Positions 42,095-53,799 of a stretch of 64,000 nt of DNA are shown one piece after another; the stretch's first letter is position 1, and every line of letters starts with the position of its first letter. The notes under the pieces were generated by a model. The model was not told where the DNA came from, made no database searches, and saw only the letters and a list, made by a program, of their open reading frames with translations. Origin of the DNA: Distichodus sexfasciatus (lineage: Eukaryota; Chordata; Actinopteri; Characiformes; Distichodontidae); the NCBI GenBank assembly GCA_032718565.1, contig JAVGVS010000017.1, forward strand, positions 3,815,899 to 3,879,898. The letters are read 5' to 3'. The translations under genes were made by a program, and so were the position numbers.

Positions 42095-43415
42095 TAGTGT
42101 TTGTCAAGTCTTGAACAGTGATTCCTAACGAGATTATAGATAAATGATGAAATTTTTGGAGCTTTTGTGGTTTTGCTTTTTACTTTGACTTTTATTTTTT
42201 TCTGTTTTGTCTTCTTTATCTAGCATAAAAGCTCTTGTTGTTCATGTTCACCCCTGTCCTATTTCTGTCTACATTTTTCCCATTCTGTCTCTAGAATTTC
42301 ACATAAAATGAGAGGTTTTCTCTATGTGTTTTTCTTTTGTATGAGCTGCTGAATTATCACCAAGCCTGGCATATTTAACTATTTTTGTCTTTAGCTGCCT
42401 GAACTCCTGCTTCATCAATGTTAACCTGAATGGCTTACTGTAATACTGTACTTTTCACATAAAACATTTTTGTAAAGGTCATATAACTATTCACATGCCA
42501 ACCTCAAATTAAGCTAGTATGGAAACAGAAAACAAAGGTTTTATTTGATCTTAAAGATTTAAGGCAATTTTATCAAAGGTTACAAGCAGAATGGACTTTA
42601 TTAAGAAGCCATACCAAGTAAACTTAAAATCATCATTTATACAATAGAAAGCAGCACTGGAAGAAAAAAAATATTAGAATACATAAATGTTCTCGGTAGC
42701 TTGGAAATTCAAAGCACCCTGGTCAAAGCCCTGCTATTAGCACACGACCAAAATAAACAGCGGAGGAAAAAATCCTCTTTGTAAAAATATAAAGGGATCC
42801 TGCCAAGTTGACCGGTTTTGCTGTTATCACAGTAAATCACATGTGAAACTTGGACAAGAGAGTGCACATAAGCACTGCCTTTGTTTTCTATTCCACTTAG
42901 AAAGGTCGCCTCTCCGGAGAGAAATTAATGCTAAGACATTACGGGGTGTGTGTGTGTGTGTGCGTGCGCTCAGGCAATGCACATGTGAAAGTTAATGTGT
43001 GAGGAAAGAAGAGTAGGGGCTTTTTGGCCAGCGCTCAATAACTGATTGTACCGGTGCTGACAGCATGTTCGTGTGTGTGTGTGTGTGTGTGTGCGTGTGT
43101 ATTTGTGTCTTTCTGTCTGTGTCTATACATGCTAATGCATTCTTGCTTGCTCTTTTGTGTGTGTCTGTGTGTGTGTGTGTGTGCAATTGTGTATTTGCCC
43201 CGTGTGTTGCCAAAAGCAGGTGATTGATTGGAGCTGCAATGAGTGATGCGACTCTGAGGACGTCTGGGTAATGAAGGACTGTTTTCCTAACTGTGTCCTT
43301 GGCTGCATCTTCTTTCTGAGGTCAAAACAAGTGCAGGACATAACTCATGATATTCAGGAATATTTCAGGCCACGCTGAATATTTGCAACCTAATTCTGAC
43401 CAACGGAAATGTGTA
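42095..43415. other. Intergenic with TG microsatellites
   Basis: TG runs occur at 42,944-42,963, 43,072-43,100 and 43,158-43,184. No gene is supported; the rest is unrecognised. Confidence 0.5.
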
Positions 43416-43419
43416 TTTT

Positions 43420-43577
43420 AAGTGAATTACAGTGAGTATTTGTCATTGTGAGCACAGCACAGCATATGGTGCACCACAACATAATGTGACCTCTGCATTT
43501 GACCCATCCGTGAAGGAGCAGTGGGCAGCTGACATGAGTACTTGAGTGATACCTATACCGGTCCGGGATTCGAACTG
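43420..43577 (-). mobile_element. SINE-A copy, minus orientation, truncated
   Basis: Tail agtgagtatttgtcattgtg is at the left and the B-box complement ggtccgggattcgaactg at the right, after which the sequence passes into a segment duplicated at 46,781-46,900 instead of the SINE head. Confidence 0.75.
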
Positions 43578-43700
43578 CCCTGAAGAGGCTCCACTGCTAT
43601 TTATGCCACGGTAAGTTCTGCTTTTAAATCCAAAGTAGCTTTCAAATTTAACACTGATCCTATGGACACTTTTAGGGGCACTGATGAAGGTTGTATTGAC
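43530..43700 (+). repeat. Segmental duplication, copy 1 (copy 2 at 46,706-46,900)
   Basis: From gagtacttgagtgataccta through cctgaagaggctccactgct to aggggcactgatgaaggttg the sequence is nearly the same as at the second copy, about 3.2 kb away in the same orientation. It includes part of SINE-A and about 125 bp of non-SINE sequence. Confidence 0.85.
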
Positions 43701-43779
43701 AAATGGCTTGACAATGACAATGGTTATTGTCATTATTAGTTGTAGTGTTCACACGAATGGACCCAAACACGGTGATACA

Positions 43780-44100
43780 CACGCTCCGATCATGTGACAG
43801 GCACGAGGACACGTGAGAGGCTCAGTCATTGAGTCAACCTGGCCCAACTCCGATTAACTTTGGCATCAACTATGAGTACTCCAGTTATTTTGTTCATCTC
43901 TTCGATTGAGTGTGTGTTTATAGAACACGGATTCCGGTGGCAATCTTTACTCTATCGTGTTAGAGAGTTCTTATAGCAACTCGCGTGGTTCGGCTACCTC
44001 TTAGCGTCTCACTCCGCGTTTGGAGTAACCATCCACGCTACACAGGCTTATGTCTAATGGCTAGCATTGTGCCACATCCTAACCAGATCACTGACACACG
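43780..44100 (-). repeat. Unassigned dispersed repeat (copy 2 of 26,521-26,850)
   Basis: Words ctggcccaactccgattaac, tactccagttattttgttca and taaccagatcactgacac match the reverse complement of the first copy. The repeat may continue to about 44,450, beyond the shared part. Confidence 0.65.
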
Positions 44101-44109
44101 GAAGGATAA

Positions 44110-46128
44110 AGTTGCAAGGATACAAGTTTATTTGAACAATGCACAGCAAGAAATCATAGTAACAAGATGTGCATGGTTTGAATCCAGCAAAGGCAGACAG
44201 TGAGACAAACAAATAAATGTTTCAAATGAGGCAAAAAGGAGGACGAAAAGTCTGTTTGATGTGATGCCGCAAAACGCAGTCAATACGTAAGAAAATTCGC
44301 TCACAAACTTTGAGTATGACGAACTTCGAAAACTGTGATCTGATGATTGAATGTCTATTCTGGGATGTGGAGTGGAGTCTGTACTGGGCGTAGTCTCTTG
44401 TCAAAACCTTAACATTCAAAGAGGTCAGCCACTACAAGATATAAAGCCTTAAGTGCTTAAATTAGCCTTATTTTCAGACTATTAATGCCCCCAAAAATGA
44501 TGAGTGCTAACCTGAGGCACAAATCACCATCCTGTTGGCACGGCATAAAGAGAGCAGGCCTGGGCCGTTTTTACAACTTTGAGGTACAAGGTTTTGCACT
44601 GTCAGTTACATAAAAGCCTGCAGGTGGCAACATCAGCCCTTCAGTATGGTTCCCACAAGCTATATATGAGTCAAAATAAAATACATTACAGTCACTATAA
44701 TTACAGTCGAAAGTAAAGAGTGAGAAATTAATATTGATAACCATAGTCCTAGCAGAAAATACTCAAAATAATACTATGATCTGAGTAGATTTATTTAAGT
44801 ATTATACACCCTAGCTTTTAACTTGCCAATTTTTAGAGAATTCAATTTGCTTCAAAAATAGAGAAGCTAAGGTAAAGAAAGCTGGGTAAAGCACTTTTAC
44901 TCACTTGCTTACTTAGCTGTGGATTCATGGCAATAAGTGTCTGCTACCTCACACCCCCACCTTCCTTTCACCCGGTGTCCAGAGTTTTTATTATTAGTAG
45001 TATTACTACTTTACATTTGGCGATTGAGTGAATGTTAGCCACCCACACGCTGTAGAACAAGTCCCTCTTTCTTTGGGCTGTGCAGACTGTTTGCTTTACC
45101 AAGGAAAACGTGTAGGAGACACAGGCAGGACAGCTCATGAAATATAATGGGGAGAAGTCATTTTTGCAATTGCTGAAGCACTTTTGCATGTCAGTTTGCC
45201 TTGTCTACCTCAAAATGAGTTGGTTTTGGCCTTAGGTCTTGGATTTTGGTGCAAACTGAGACCAGTTATATCTATTTGTAGTTATGCACTAACAGTATTT
45301 GGTCTGTGCTGACTCCATCCTAATCAATAACATATACTGATTGTCTGCCCTTGTCTTTCAGACTCAAAGCTAACAGCAGACTGACCCTTTGTGTCAGATG
45401 GGGTTCTGATGTTTTGATGTGCAAAAGGTAAATTTCAGGTTTGCCACTAGAATTTTCCAGAATGTCTGATGAAGAGAGTGTGGTTAGCATAAAGTGCCCT
45501 TTTCCGTACCAATAGGCAATGTAATCAGTCTCCCACGCGCTGGCACTGAAGCTAGATGTGCCAAAGGGCACCATTACATCCAGAGTTTTTCCTTTTCGTC
45601 GTTTTGTTTGCTGTTCCATTCTTATTGGAGCCTGAGTTGTTCCTGTAAGCTGGATGCTGTGGCTTGTAAGGGACTGCTTCTAATCAACGCCATCCTCCGC
45701 TGCCAATAAAGACACACTGAGCCACGCTACAACACTGTTACAGAAACTGACTGTTTTTGTCCATCTCTTGTGTCATTTTTAATGACACCAGCTTTCCCAC
45801 TCTGAAATATGCCTTTACCTCAAAGCTTATCAGTTCTGTGTAATCTCATTTTTCTTCTTTTTTGTCTTGACTCTGCTACAATCACTGTGCCCTGGTCAAA
45901 TGCCAGTCTGACTCAAAAGAAGCAGGATTTACACCAGTAATCAATCAAATATCAAACAAGTTTTCCCTTCATCCATGACAAGTTTCCTTGAATTCTGGAA
46001 TCCTACCAGTGAAAGAGACAGTTACAGAAGGGACAGTTTTACCAGGATCCAGAAATAAATTAATGTTGTGGTTTCTTGCAAACTTGACGCTTGTTATCTT
46101 CCTGTATCTCTCCTACAGTTTCTACAGT
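44110..46128. other. Intergenic, unrecognised
   Basis: No gene or repeat family is identified. Open frames of up to 99 codons are not recognised. Confidence 0.4.
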
Positions 46129-46131
46129 TTT

Positions 46132-46345
46132 AAGTGAGTGATTGTTTTTCATTGTTCATCACAATGGACTGCAACCTTTACATTTGACCCTTCCATGAAG
46201 TAGTGTGCAGCTGACATGCAGCCTTCAGGGAGCAGTGCTTGGGGACGATACCTTGGTCATGAGTACCTCAGTGGTACCTTTACTGTATGGGACTGTAATA
46301 GTACTGTTCCAATCTTGGGCACTTTGTAACAGTTACGCTACCATT
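46132..46345 (-). mobile_element. SINE-A copy, minus orientation, diverged
   Basis: Tail aagtgagtgattgtttttca, body agtgcttggggacgatacct and a degraded head cagttacgctaccattc are present. Confidence 0.7.
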
Positions 46346-46602
46346 CAAATATCTTTCTAGGGTTATCTTTGAAAGTGAGTTAGATCAGAAATCTGTTTTA
46401 ATTGTGATTGTGTATTGTTACACAGTCTGTAAACACAGCCACAGACATTTTAATAGTTAAATCCCATGCAGTGCTAATTTACTTAACAAAAAGCATGACA
46501 AAAAATGCTTGTCTGTGACTTTTTCGCCGTGACATTCGAGAGCTAACACTAGATATTTTATAATAAATCTCCAAAATGTATATTTATTTACATTAACAAA
46601 GC

Positions 46603-46780
46603 ACTATTCGTCATTGTGAACACACCACAGCACAACACACAGTTCACCACAACCAAATGTGACCTCTGCATTTGACCCAGCCATGAAGGAGCAGTGGGCA
46701 GCTGACATGAGTACTTGGGGACGGTACCTGGCTCATGAGTACCTCAGTGATACCTATACCGGTCCGGGATTCAAACTGCC
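46603..46780 (-). mobile_element. SINE-A copy, minus orientation, truncated
   Basis: Tail tcattgtgaacacaccacag and body gcatttgacccagccatgaa run to tccgggattcaaactgcc, where it joins the duplicated segment as at 43,577. Confidence 0.75.
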
Positions 46781-46900
46781 CTGAAGAGGCTCCACTGCTA
46801 TTTATGCCACGGTAAGTTCTGCTTTTAAATCCAAAGTAGCTTTCAAATTTAACACTGATCCTATGGACACTTTTAGGGGCATTAATGAAGGTTGTATTGC
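46706..46900 (+). repeat. Segmental duplication, copy 2 (copy 1 at 43,530-43,700)
   Basis: The block tatttatgccacggtaagtt, ctgcttttaaatccaaagta, gatcctatggacacttttag is shared with copy 1. The two differ by a few substitutions and by about 19 bp of SINE body (gggacggtacctggctcat) present only here. Confidence 0.85.
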
Positions 46901-48035
46901 ACTGATTCCTGTGGGAATGGCACAGTGAAGGGAAACACCACCTAATAAAATTTTACAACTAGTATTGATAGCTCTGCCAACTGCGTTTCACTACGAATGC
47001 TATTTTGTCACCTTTACCTATTCTCAACCTGTCATGCCTCATGAAACTCTTAAAAAGCTGTCATTATTCACCTGAAACTGTTCACTGCTCCTCAGGACGT
47101 GTGTTTTACCTCCCGGAGAGACAGGTGGACACGGTCCCCACGGCACAGTTTATTAAAACCAGAAACTTCAAATAGATCTGTTATGGTAATTGATGTCCAC
47201 AAAGCAGTGTTTGAGATGATGACTGCACATTTCCTGCCACGGTAATGATGAGCCAATACATCATAGTTAAGAGGGTTCCAGAAGCTGTCTGAAAATGGCC
47301 AGGAGTTGAAATCATCTCAAGTTAAGGAAATACACTTCAATTCACAGTCAAATTAACTGGTCTGTAATGGAGGAAGTTTTCCACAGAAGCCTTACAGTCT
47401 TATTGAAACCAGCACAGTGCATTTGAGAAAGAATAATCTCACAATAAGATTGTTTTGAGACCGTGCTATAATTCACTTTGATATGAAACATAAATATCAT
47501 ACTCTGTTTTTTGTAAATGAAAATCAAACATAAGACATTTTAGAGAAATATATATTTATTTATAAGGACTTCCTTCACATGTAAGATTTCATAATGTACC
47601 ATGTAAACCCATATAAGAGCAACGGGCATTAATTGGGTGTATTTTAAGCACTGATGGGAATAATGGCGATACAAATTAACAGCGTTGTTTTTTTTTCTCA
47701 GAAACAGCTAATCTAACTCATTACTTGTTCCATCATTACAACGGCGCTACCATTATAGAGAACAAAATGCGATGTGTTACTATACTAGAGCACCGCTGTT
47801 TTCATCCGATAAGGCTCTCTTAAGTTATTGTAAGTATTTTCTTTGGTGGGGGAGGAGCTAAACAACTGAATAAGTGATGCTGATTGGCTAAGGAAGAGTA
47901 AAATTTTATGGTAAGCCAATCAGAGACAGTGTTGGGCGGGCGTTCACACACAAACTCAGTCGCACACGCAAAACAGCGTAATATATATTTTACATTGGAG
48001 AAGTTTTGCAAAATTATTTTGGCACAGATCTGATT
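46901..48035. other. Intergenic, mostly unrecognised
   Basis: The part 47,100-47,640 shows no repeat signature. From about 47,820 to 48,035 (ggagctaaacaactgaataa, gccaatcagagacagtgttg) the sequence may belong to the left part of repeat D. Confidence 0.4.
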
Positions 48036-48728
48036 CCATAAATATTTGGTTCCTTTTTTAGGATTCAGCTCGCTCTGAGTCACTCACTAAACTGATCTGT
48101 GTTTACGAGTCACTTGAGTCAGTATTGCCAAATCGTTTGTTTTTCATAGAAGAAAGTACACATGGCTTGTGATGAGAATAAATGCACTTTCACAAAATGA
48201 CAAAGTATCAAGACAAGGCTACCAGAGTGGCAAATATAAATTTCTAAGCGGCACCAGAGGAAGTTAAATGGGGGATTCATTCTGCATGTGGTTTGGGGAG
48301 TGCTAACGCGCTTGTGTGAATGTTTCAGATTCAGCTGTATGTTTACAACTGCAGTTAAGCAGCAGATTCACTCATGAATGTGTGTACTTAGCACCGTGCT
48401 ACTGATTCGACTGAGTCCCATAGTCTACAAAGAGGAGTCAACTCTGTAGGAAGTCCTTAGGATCCCTCATTGAGTGTGATGGTGCAAACGAACTGTAAGT
48501 TCTGTAAGAAATTTTTAGCAGCTATACTTGCTACTATGGCTGTATCGATCTTGTAATGAGTTTGAAATTATTATAAGATGTATGTACATGATGGAGTTTA
48601 TATTTTAGTCATGGTGTAGTTAGGACTCGATGGATTCGGGTTAATGACGACCTCAGATTTGTGACCCGTGAGTTATTTAATGGATCTGGGTGATTCACCT
48701 GGGTGAATAATGAATTGTCCAGCTCTAA
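48036..48728. repeat. Repeat D copy 2, uninterrupted
   Basis: It matches 31,801-32,630 throughout except for the SINE-A missing between gcgcttgtgt and gaatgtttcag, and an extra segment of about 100 bp near 48,570-48,665. Confidence 0.75.
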
Positions 48729-48957
48729 CACTCAGCAATGGTGAGACCAGAGAACTCAAAAGTAATGCTTTTAAACTGGAAGTACAGACATTACAGTTCA
48801 CCTCACCGAGATAACAGGCAAGACTATTTATGTGAAATGTATATTTTTCCCAAGAAGAAATTGTTTTCTCCACATCAGTTATAAACTATTCTAATCTCAT
48901 GAAGCACCTCACGTTTCCATTTAAGGAGAGGGATCCAAATTCTTAGACATATTTGAA

Positions 48958-49098
48958 CTTTTTTTTTTTAATGTAACGTAATAGTTACTTTTCATGATAA
49001 CTAGTTACTTTTATAATGCTGTTACTAACTCAGTTATGTTTTGGGAGAAGTAACTAGTAACTATAACTAATTACTGACGTGACATGACCAACACTGAT
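48958..49098. repeat. hAT-related repeat fragment (AGTAACTAGTTACT words)
   Basis: The segment is full of agttactt / aagtaact words and ends gaccaacactg, like the end of the CAGTGTTGG element group. Confidence 0.55.
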
Positions 49099-49099
49099 T

Positions 49100-49735
49100 T
49101 TAAGCAGTTAAGGATTTAAATAGTGTAACATTTTACAATTGTAGAATTTAGTACAAACATGCATGCAACAAAATGTGGGTATGTGAGGTCTTCAGCAGTT
49201 GGAACAAATCTTACATAAGAAAACATTGTTAAATATAAGAATCATTATAAAAACTGCACAAATAGGTTTTAAGAACAAATTTCTCAACAACAGTTGTTGA
49301 ATGAGACCCAGTGAGTACGTTTGTTGAAGTGACTGCTATACAAACATTAGTGGTGCTGGTTAAAATGCCCCATTAAGCCCCATTTAACACTGGGTGACAA
49401 CTAATCTGCAGTGGCTGGACTTGAATTTGTCTATAAACCCTGGGGTCAAAGCTGGGGTTTAGTCCATGTGGTGAGCAGACTGGACTACAGCTGTAAGAGG
49501 ACAGAAGTTTTAAAAAAAAGCCATAAAGGCAGAGTTGGTTCAAATTGTGGATAATAATTACAGCAAAAGAAAAACCCAGCATGAAGACCAAGCTATGAGT
49601 GTGCATGAGCCAGCTTCATTACTGAAAAACAGCTCTACGTAAGAATACTGGCCTTTGTTTATGTGTGTATATGTGTGTGTAAAGCCTCAACTTGAGAGTT
49701 ATTAGCTGTCAGTCTCACAGACAAATTGAAACATT
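49100..49735. other. Intergenic, unrecognised
   Basis: A short TG run lies near 49,660-49,680. No gene or repeat family is identified. Confidence 0.4.
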
Positions 49736-50640
49736 GAACATTCGGCCATCCCTTCAAGTGGCTGACCGCCTTTTTTCTTTCCGCTCAAGTAGCACGGCCT
49801 GAACTTTAGACATGTTTCGGCTCAATCTTTTCAATAACCCTTTCTCTCGTTTTCCTTTCCTCTTTCTCTCAGTGTCTGTTTTTGCCATTTGTCATTTCGA
49901 TTAGTTGTGATGCGCAGCAGGTAATGACCTCCATCGCCGCGTTGCTGTAATAGCATCCAGATATAGCCATCAGCGCAGTCAGGAGAAATACGGGGGAAAT
50001 CTGCATTGATGGCTTCGTTTTTACTGAGCCGTTGCGTAAGAGCGGACCTGGCTTTCACTAGCCTTCATTACTTGCTTCTGCACCGTAAAGTCAAACTGCC
50101 GCGAGAACTCTAGGCCAAGCCCGTGCCATTTTTATTGACATTATTTAATTATTTTTTGGTCGGCATCTCTTGTATGCTGTTTCCATTGCCTTCTGCTCGG
50201 CTTTGCCATGTACACGCAGGTTGAAACGGCACCCCGAGTGTATCTGAAGCTCCATCAAAAAACCCTTCTGCTCTCCGCAGTTCCATCATCTTGCTATAAA
50301 ACGTCTGATAAATTACAGCCTCCAGTCCAGTCCGAACCGCAGACTCTGTCCCTGCGAGGCCGATTTATGACTTTTCCTTCCCCCTCCCCTCCTTCTCCAC
50401 TCTCTTTCACCTCCCTCTCTCTCCTCCCTACCTCACTTCGATGATCCCTGGCTTGGACGGTCACTCTTCCAGACCGCGGGTCCAGACTCCTCCAGAGGAC
50501 CCTGGAAAAGGGATCCTCCGTTTCAGATGTGGCTTTGCTCGATTCCCCGCTGCCTCGCTTAATGTTCCGTGAAGTCGAGTTGCCCCTGCGGTGGAACCCT
50601 CTTGGTCTGGTGATTTTCACTTGGTCCTCGTCTCCTTTTC
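49736..50640. other. Apparently unique, higher-GC stretch
   Basis: Composition is more balanced than the surroundings and several CpG dinucleotides occur (catcgccgcgttgctgtaat, gagccgttgcgtaagagcgg, agaccgcgggtccag). A CT-rich run lies at 50,375-50,435. Open frames of 78 and 108 codons overlap on opposite strands and neither is recognised. Candidate regulatory sequence. Confidence 0.4.
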
Positions 50641-50675
50641 ATTGTTCATTTATAATGTAGCATTTGCTACCACCA

Positions 50676-51567
50676 CACTGTAAAACCTGATGAGTTAGTT
50701 CAATAATACAGTTGAACTTATATACTTAAACTCATATACCAAAGCAAGTTAAGCCTAAAAATGTATTTGAGGTGAGAACAAGTAACTCAAGTATTCAGTG
50801 TTAAAGTAACTTGAGTAAATAAAGTTAAGAGAACCATTTGAACTAAAAAAAACAAAAACAACAGTCAATAATTCTAGTGCTGATATTATTGATAGTTACA
50901 CTATGTAAAATTCTAAGTTCACAGAAATTATTTCTTCAAAAATTAAATTTTGAGTTGAGTTAATTCATGAGAATTATTTTAGAATATTAAGTAATCTCAA
51001 CTTTCATTAAGATGTGCAGTTTGCTAGAGGTGTGAAACTTCACGATTGCGATTATTAGGTTAACGTTTCGATGCAATATCTCACGACGCATGCCATCAAT
51101 ATTTCTACATTATGTCACATTGCACTCAGATTTGGCAGCCATAGTTGCTACACTAGAGGTTCTTTTTAACTTGAAATTTTATTCTGTAGTCAGAAAATCG
51201 GCATCAATATCATGATATAAATCAGGCGACTGCTTCTGTCCCAGGCACTACAATTCCGACTACGCAGTCTAAGTGTGTGAGGGAGTATTTTTTTAGATAT
51301 TTTTAGATATTTGCAATAAATCAATTATTCATAAAGATTCCAAAATCATCTGGAAATGTTTTATAAAATGAGAAAAGAACCATGTTTTAAGTGATTTCAA
51401 TAGTGAAAGTAGATTGCATGTCACAGGCCACCTGCAGTGGCGCCGAGGACCACTGGGGGAAATGGATTGCCTCCGTCATAACTGATTATGGTCTGCCATT
51501 GCATCGATGCAGAATTGTATGCATCGTGATTATGTGATTAATTTCAACACCCCTATTGTTTGCAGTG
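50676..51567. mobile_element. DNA-element-like repeat with CACTGTAAAAC / TTTGCAGTG ends, hosting a hAT
   Basis: The left end CACTGTAAAACCTGATGAGT and right end GTTTGCAGTG are inverted. AAGTTAA / TTAACTT and gagttgagttaattcatgag words fill the interior. The hAT element 51,025-51,555 sits 12 bp from the right end. Superfamily unassigned. Confidence 0.5.
51025..51555. mobile_element. hAT element with TAGAGGTGTGAAA ends
   Basis: Ends are TAGAGGTGTGAAACTT and AATTTCAACACCCCTA. Flanking octamers cagtttgc (51,017-51,024) and ttgtttgc (51,556-51,563) share the last six bases. Internal similarity to 21,100-21,395 shows a dispersed family. No coding capacity. Confidence 0.7.
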
Positions 51568-51569
51568 CA

Positions 51570-52490
51570 GAAATAAACTCATATATATATTTCCAATATG
51601 ATATGAAAATAATAGCCGTAGACATTGGGCATCACTAACCAATATTTTCTATAAATTTTCCTTAAATATGTTCTTAAGAAACAGACATTTAAACTTACTT
51701 AAGACATTTAAATAGCATCATGTTAAATCAACTAAAGAAATGAAGAAAACCCAATAAGCTATATATGTTTTGGACAAATAGACATGCAATAAAATTGTGT
51801 GACAGTGGTTTTCACCATGGATTTTGTTCCTAGCTATTAACAAATCCCAAATAAGAAAACTCGGGTGAACTTGAGAATCTTTGAGAAGTTAAATTTTATG
51901 AAATTTTATTGTATGTTTCTTCTTAAGACACTAAGGTAGGTGAAGGAGACCCATTGTCTTTACCTAAACCACATTTCATTGAAATATAGCCAGTAACCCT
52001 TTGTCTATGTTAAAATGAACTTTTCCTTCCAAGCAATTACTGTAGCATAATTCTAGTGCTGTCGTTATAGATTGCCGAGGTGATCAATCCTTTCTTTTCA
52101 AGCAGCATGTGTGAACCCAGTCAAAACACATTCTCAAGGATGAAAGTATTTCCATGCTACTAAACAGACAGGAAAGTGAAGTAACAGGCAGAACTTGGAG
52201 CTTTTCAGATTTAACACTGTTTTAGTACGTATGCACTATGGCAGACTTGGCCTGTACCCGAGATTCCAAATTTGTCCATTTTCCTGAGCACATTGTTAAA
52301 CGGAGGGTAGTAAATTTAAGGTCAAAAGTACACAAAAAAGATGAATAGAACTGGGTCCAGTGCACTATCCAATATGCCAAATGTTCATCCAGAGTCCAGA
52401 GAGTGAGTGCATGAAGAGGTAATGAAGAGATTTTACTGTTGTCCGGGTGAAAGACAGTCCAAACCAATATCACAGAAAACACAAAGGAAT
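51570..52490. other. Intergenic, unrecognised
   Basis: The sequence is A/T-rich without gene evidence or a recognised repeat. Confidence 0.4.
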
Positions 52491-52496
52491 TGTAAC

Positions 52497-53097
52497 AAAT
52501 GAGGTCAATTTACTTGGAATTTATATGACTGAAGTAGCAAAAAGGTCTCCGCTCAGTATTCCTGCCCCAGCTCTAAACTTTCATGATGGTTTATACACAC
52601 TGACTTTTGGTATGACTGTGTCAGCTTCTCGTGAGTCCAGAATGCCATAGACTAGCCTGTGTTAACGTTTCCATTTCTATTTTGTGCTGGATACATCTTG
52701 ACAGCACTGAGAAAGCTTTACGTCAGAGTTGCCACCTGTATCATTTTTCCCGGGATTGTCCTTCTTTTTAATGGAAAAATCACTCCCGGGATGCTGAGGG
52801 CTTGTTTAGATGTATGCAGATATTTTTATAAACACATATTTTTAAAATACATTTGGGTCTTTTGTTTACATGTAAACGGAGTTTTAGCCACCTCAAATGC
52901 ATATTTTTCAAAATGCTGCATTCTGTGGATACGTGTAAACGAAAGGCCCATCTTACAAATGACAAAATTTAATAAGATTATTTAGCAGCAACAGTGTGAA
53001 AATGTGGTTACCGTCATTGGTTTTTAAAAATCATTTTGTTATTGGATAAATCACACAGTCCACATTCCTTCCTCTGTGCAGTCAATGGGTTTTAATG
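52497..53097 (+). repeat. Tandem duplication, copy 1 (copy 2 at 53,335-53,796)
   Basis: Shared words in the same order include cagtattcctgccccagc, gtttatacacactgac, gagtccagaatgcca, cttgacagcact and tgttattggataaatcacac. Copy 1 carries an additional MITE at 52,798-52,949. Confidence 0.75.
52798..52949. mobile_element. 152-bp MITE (GGGCTTGTTTAGA / GTAAACGAAAGGCCC ends)
   Basis: Ends gggcttgtttagatgt and acgtgtaaacgaaaggccc are imperfect inverted repeats related to the element at 10,692-11,449. It is absent from the corresponding place in copy 2 of the duplication. Confidence 0.65.
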
Positions 53098-53298
53098 GGG
53101 TTTGAATCCTGGACTGGTAAAAGTACCACTGAGGCACTCATGAGCAAGGTACCGTCCCCAAGCACTGCTCCGCCCGAGCACTCCCCATGTCTGCTACCCA
53201 TAGCTCCTTCACTGATGGGTCAAATGTAGAGCTCACGTTTCGTTGGGGTGCACTGTGTGCTGTGCTGTGGTTTGTTCACAATGATAAAGAATCACTAA
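53098..53298 (+). mobile_element. SINE-A copy, plus orientation, 5'-truncated
   Basis: It starts at the B box (gggtttgaatcctggactgg) and continues through gagcaaggtaccgtccccaa to tgataaagaatcact. It lies exactly between the two copies of the duplication. Confidence 0.78.
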
Positions 53299-53334
53299 CT
53301 ATCTAAATGTAAGGTATACATAGAAAAGAATATA

Positions 53335-53796
53335 TAAAGTGAGGACATTTTACTCTGAATTAATGTGGTTGAAGCAGCAAGAAGTACTATGATCAGTATT
53401 CCTGCCCCAGCCCTACATTTGCATAACCATTTATATGCACTGACCTGTGCAAATTCTGGCAATGCTGAAAAGACTGTCAGTTTCTCCAGAGTCCAGAATG
53501 CCATGGGCTAGTCTAAGTTTATTCATCCATTTCTATTTTTGTCTTATTTTTCCACTTCTGTTACTTGGTCTTAACAGTGTTGGTTTCGTCTTGACATCAT
53601 TGATAAAGGGATACTTAAATAAAGTAGAACTGTAGGTAAGTGAGTAAGATGTAAGTAAAACTGGAAAAGATTGTTAGTTTATTTATCAGCAACAATGCCA
53701 AATATGTCAATGTCAATATTTAATAATGATCAAAAGTCAGTATGTTATTGGATAAACCCCACAGTCCTTCCTCTAAGTGGTTAATAGGTTTTAAAG
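53335..53796 (+). repeat. Tandem duplication, copy 2 (copy 1 at 52,497-53,097)
   Basis: It carries the same series of blocks as copy 1 (cagtattcctgccccagccc, catttatatgcactgacc, gagtccagaatgccatggg, cttgacatcattgataaag, tgttattggataaacccc), with moderate divergence. Confidence 0.75.
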
Positions 53797-53799
53797 AAA

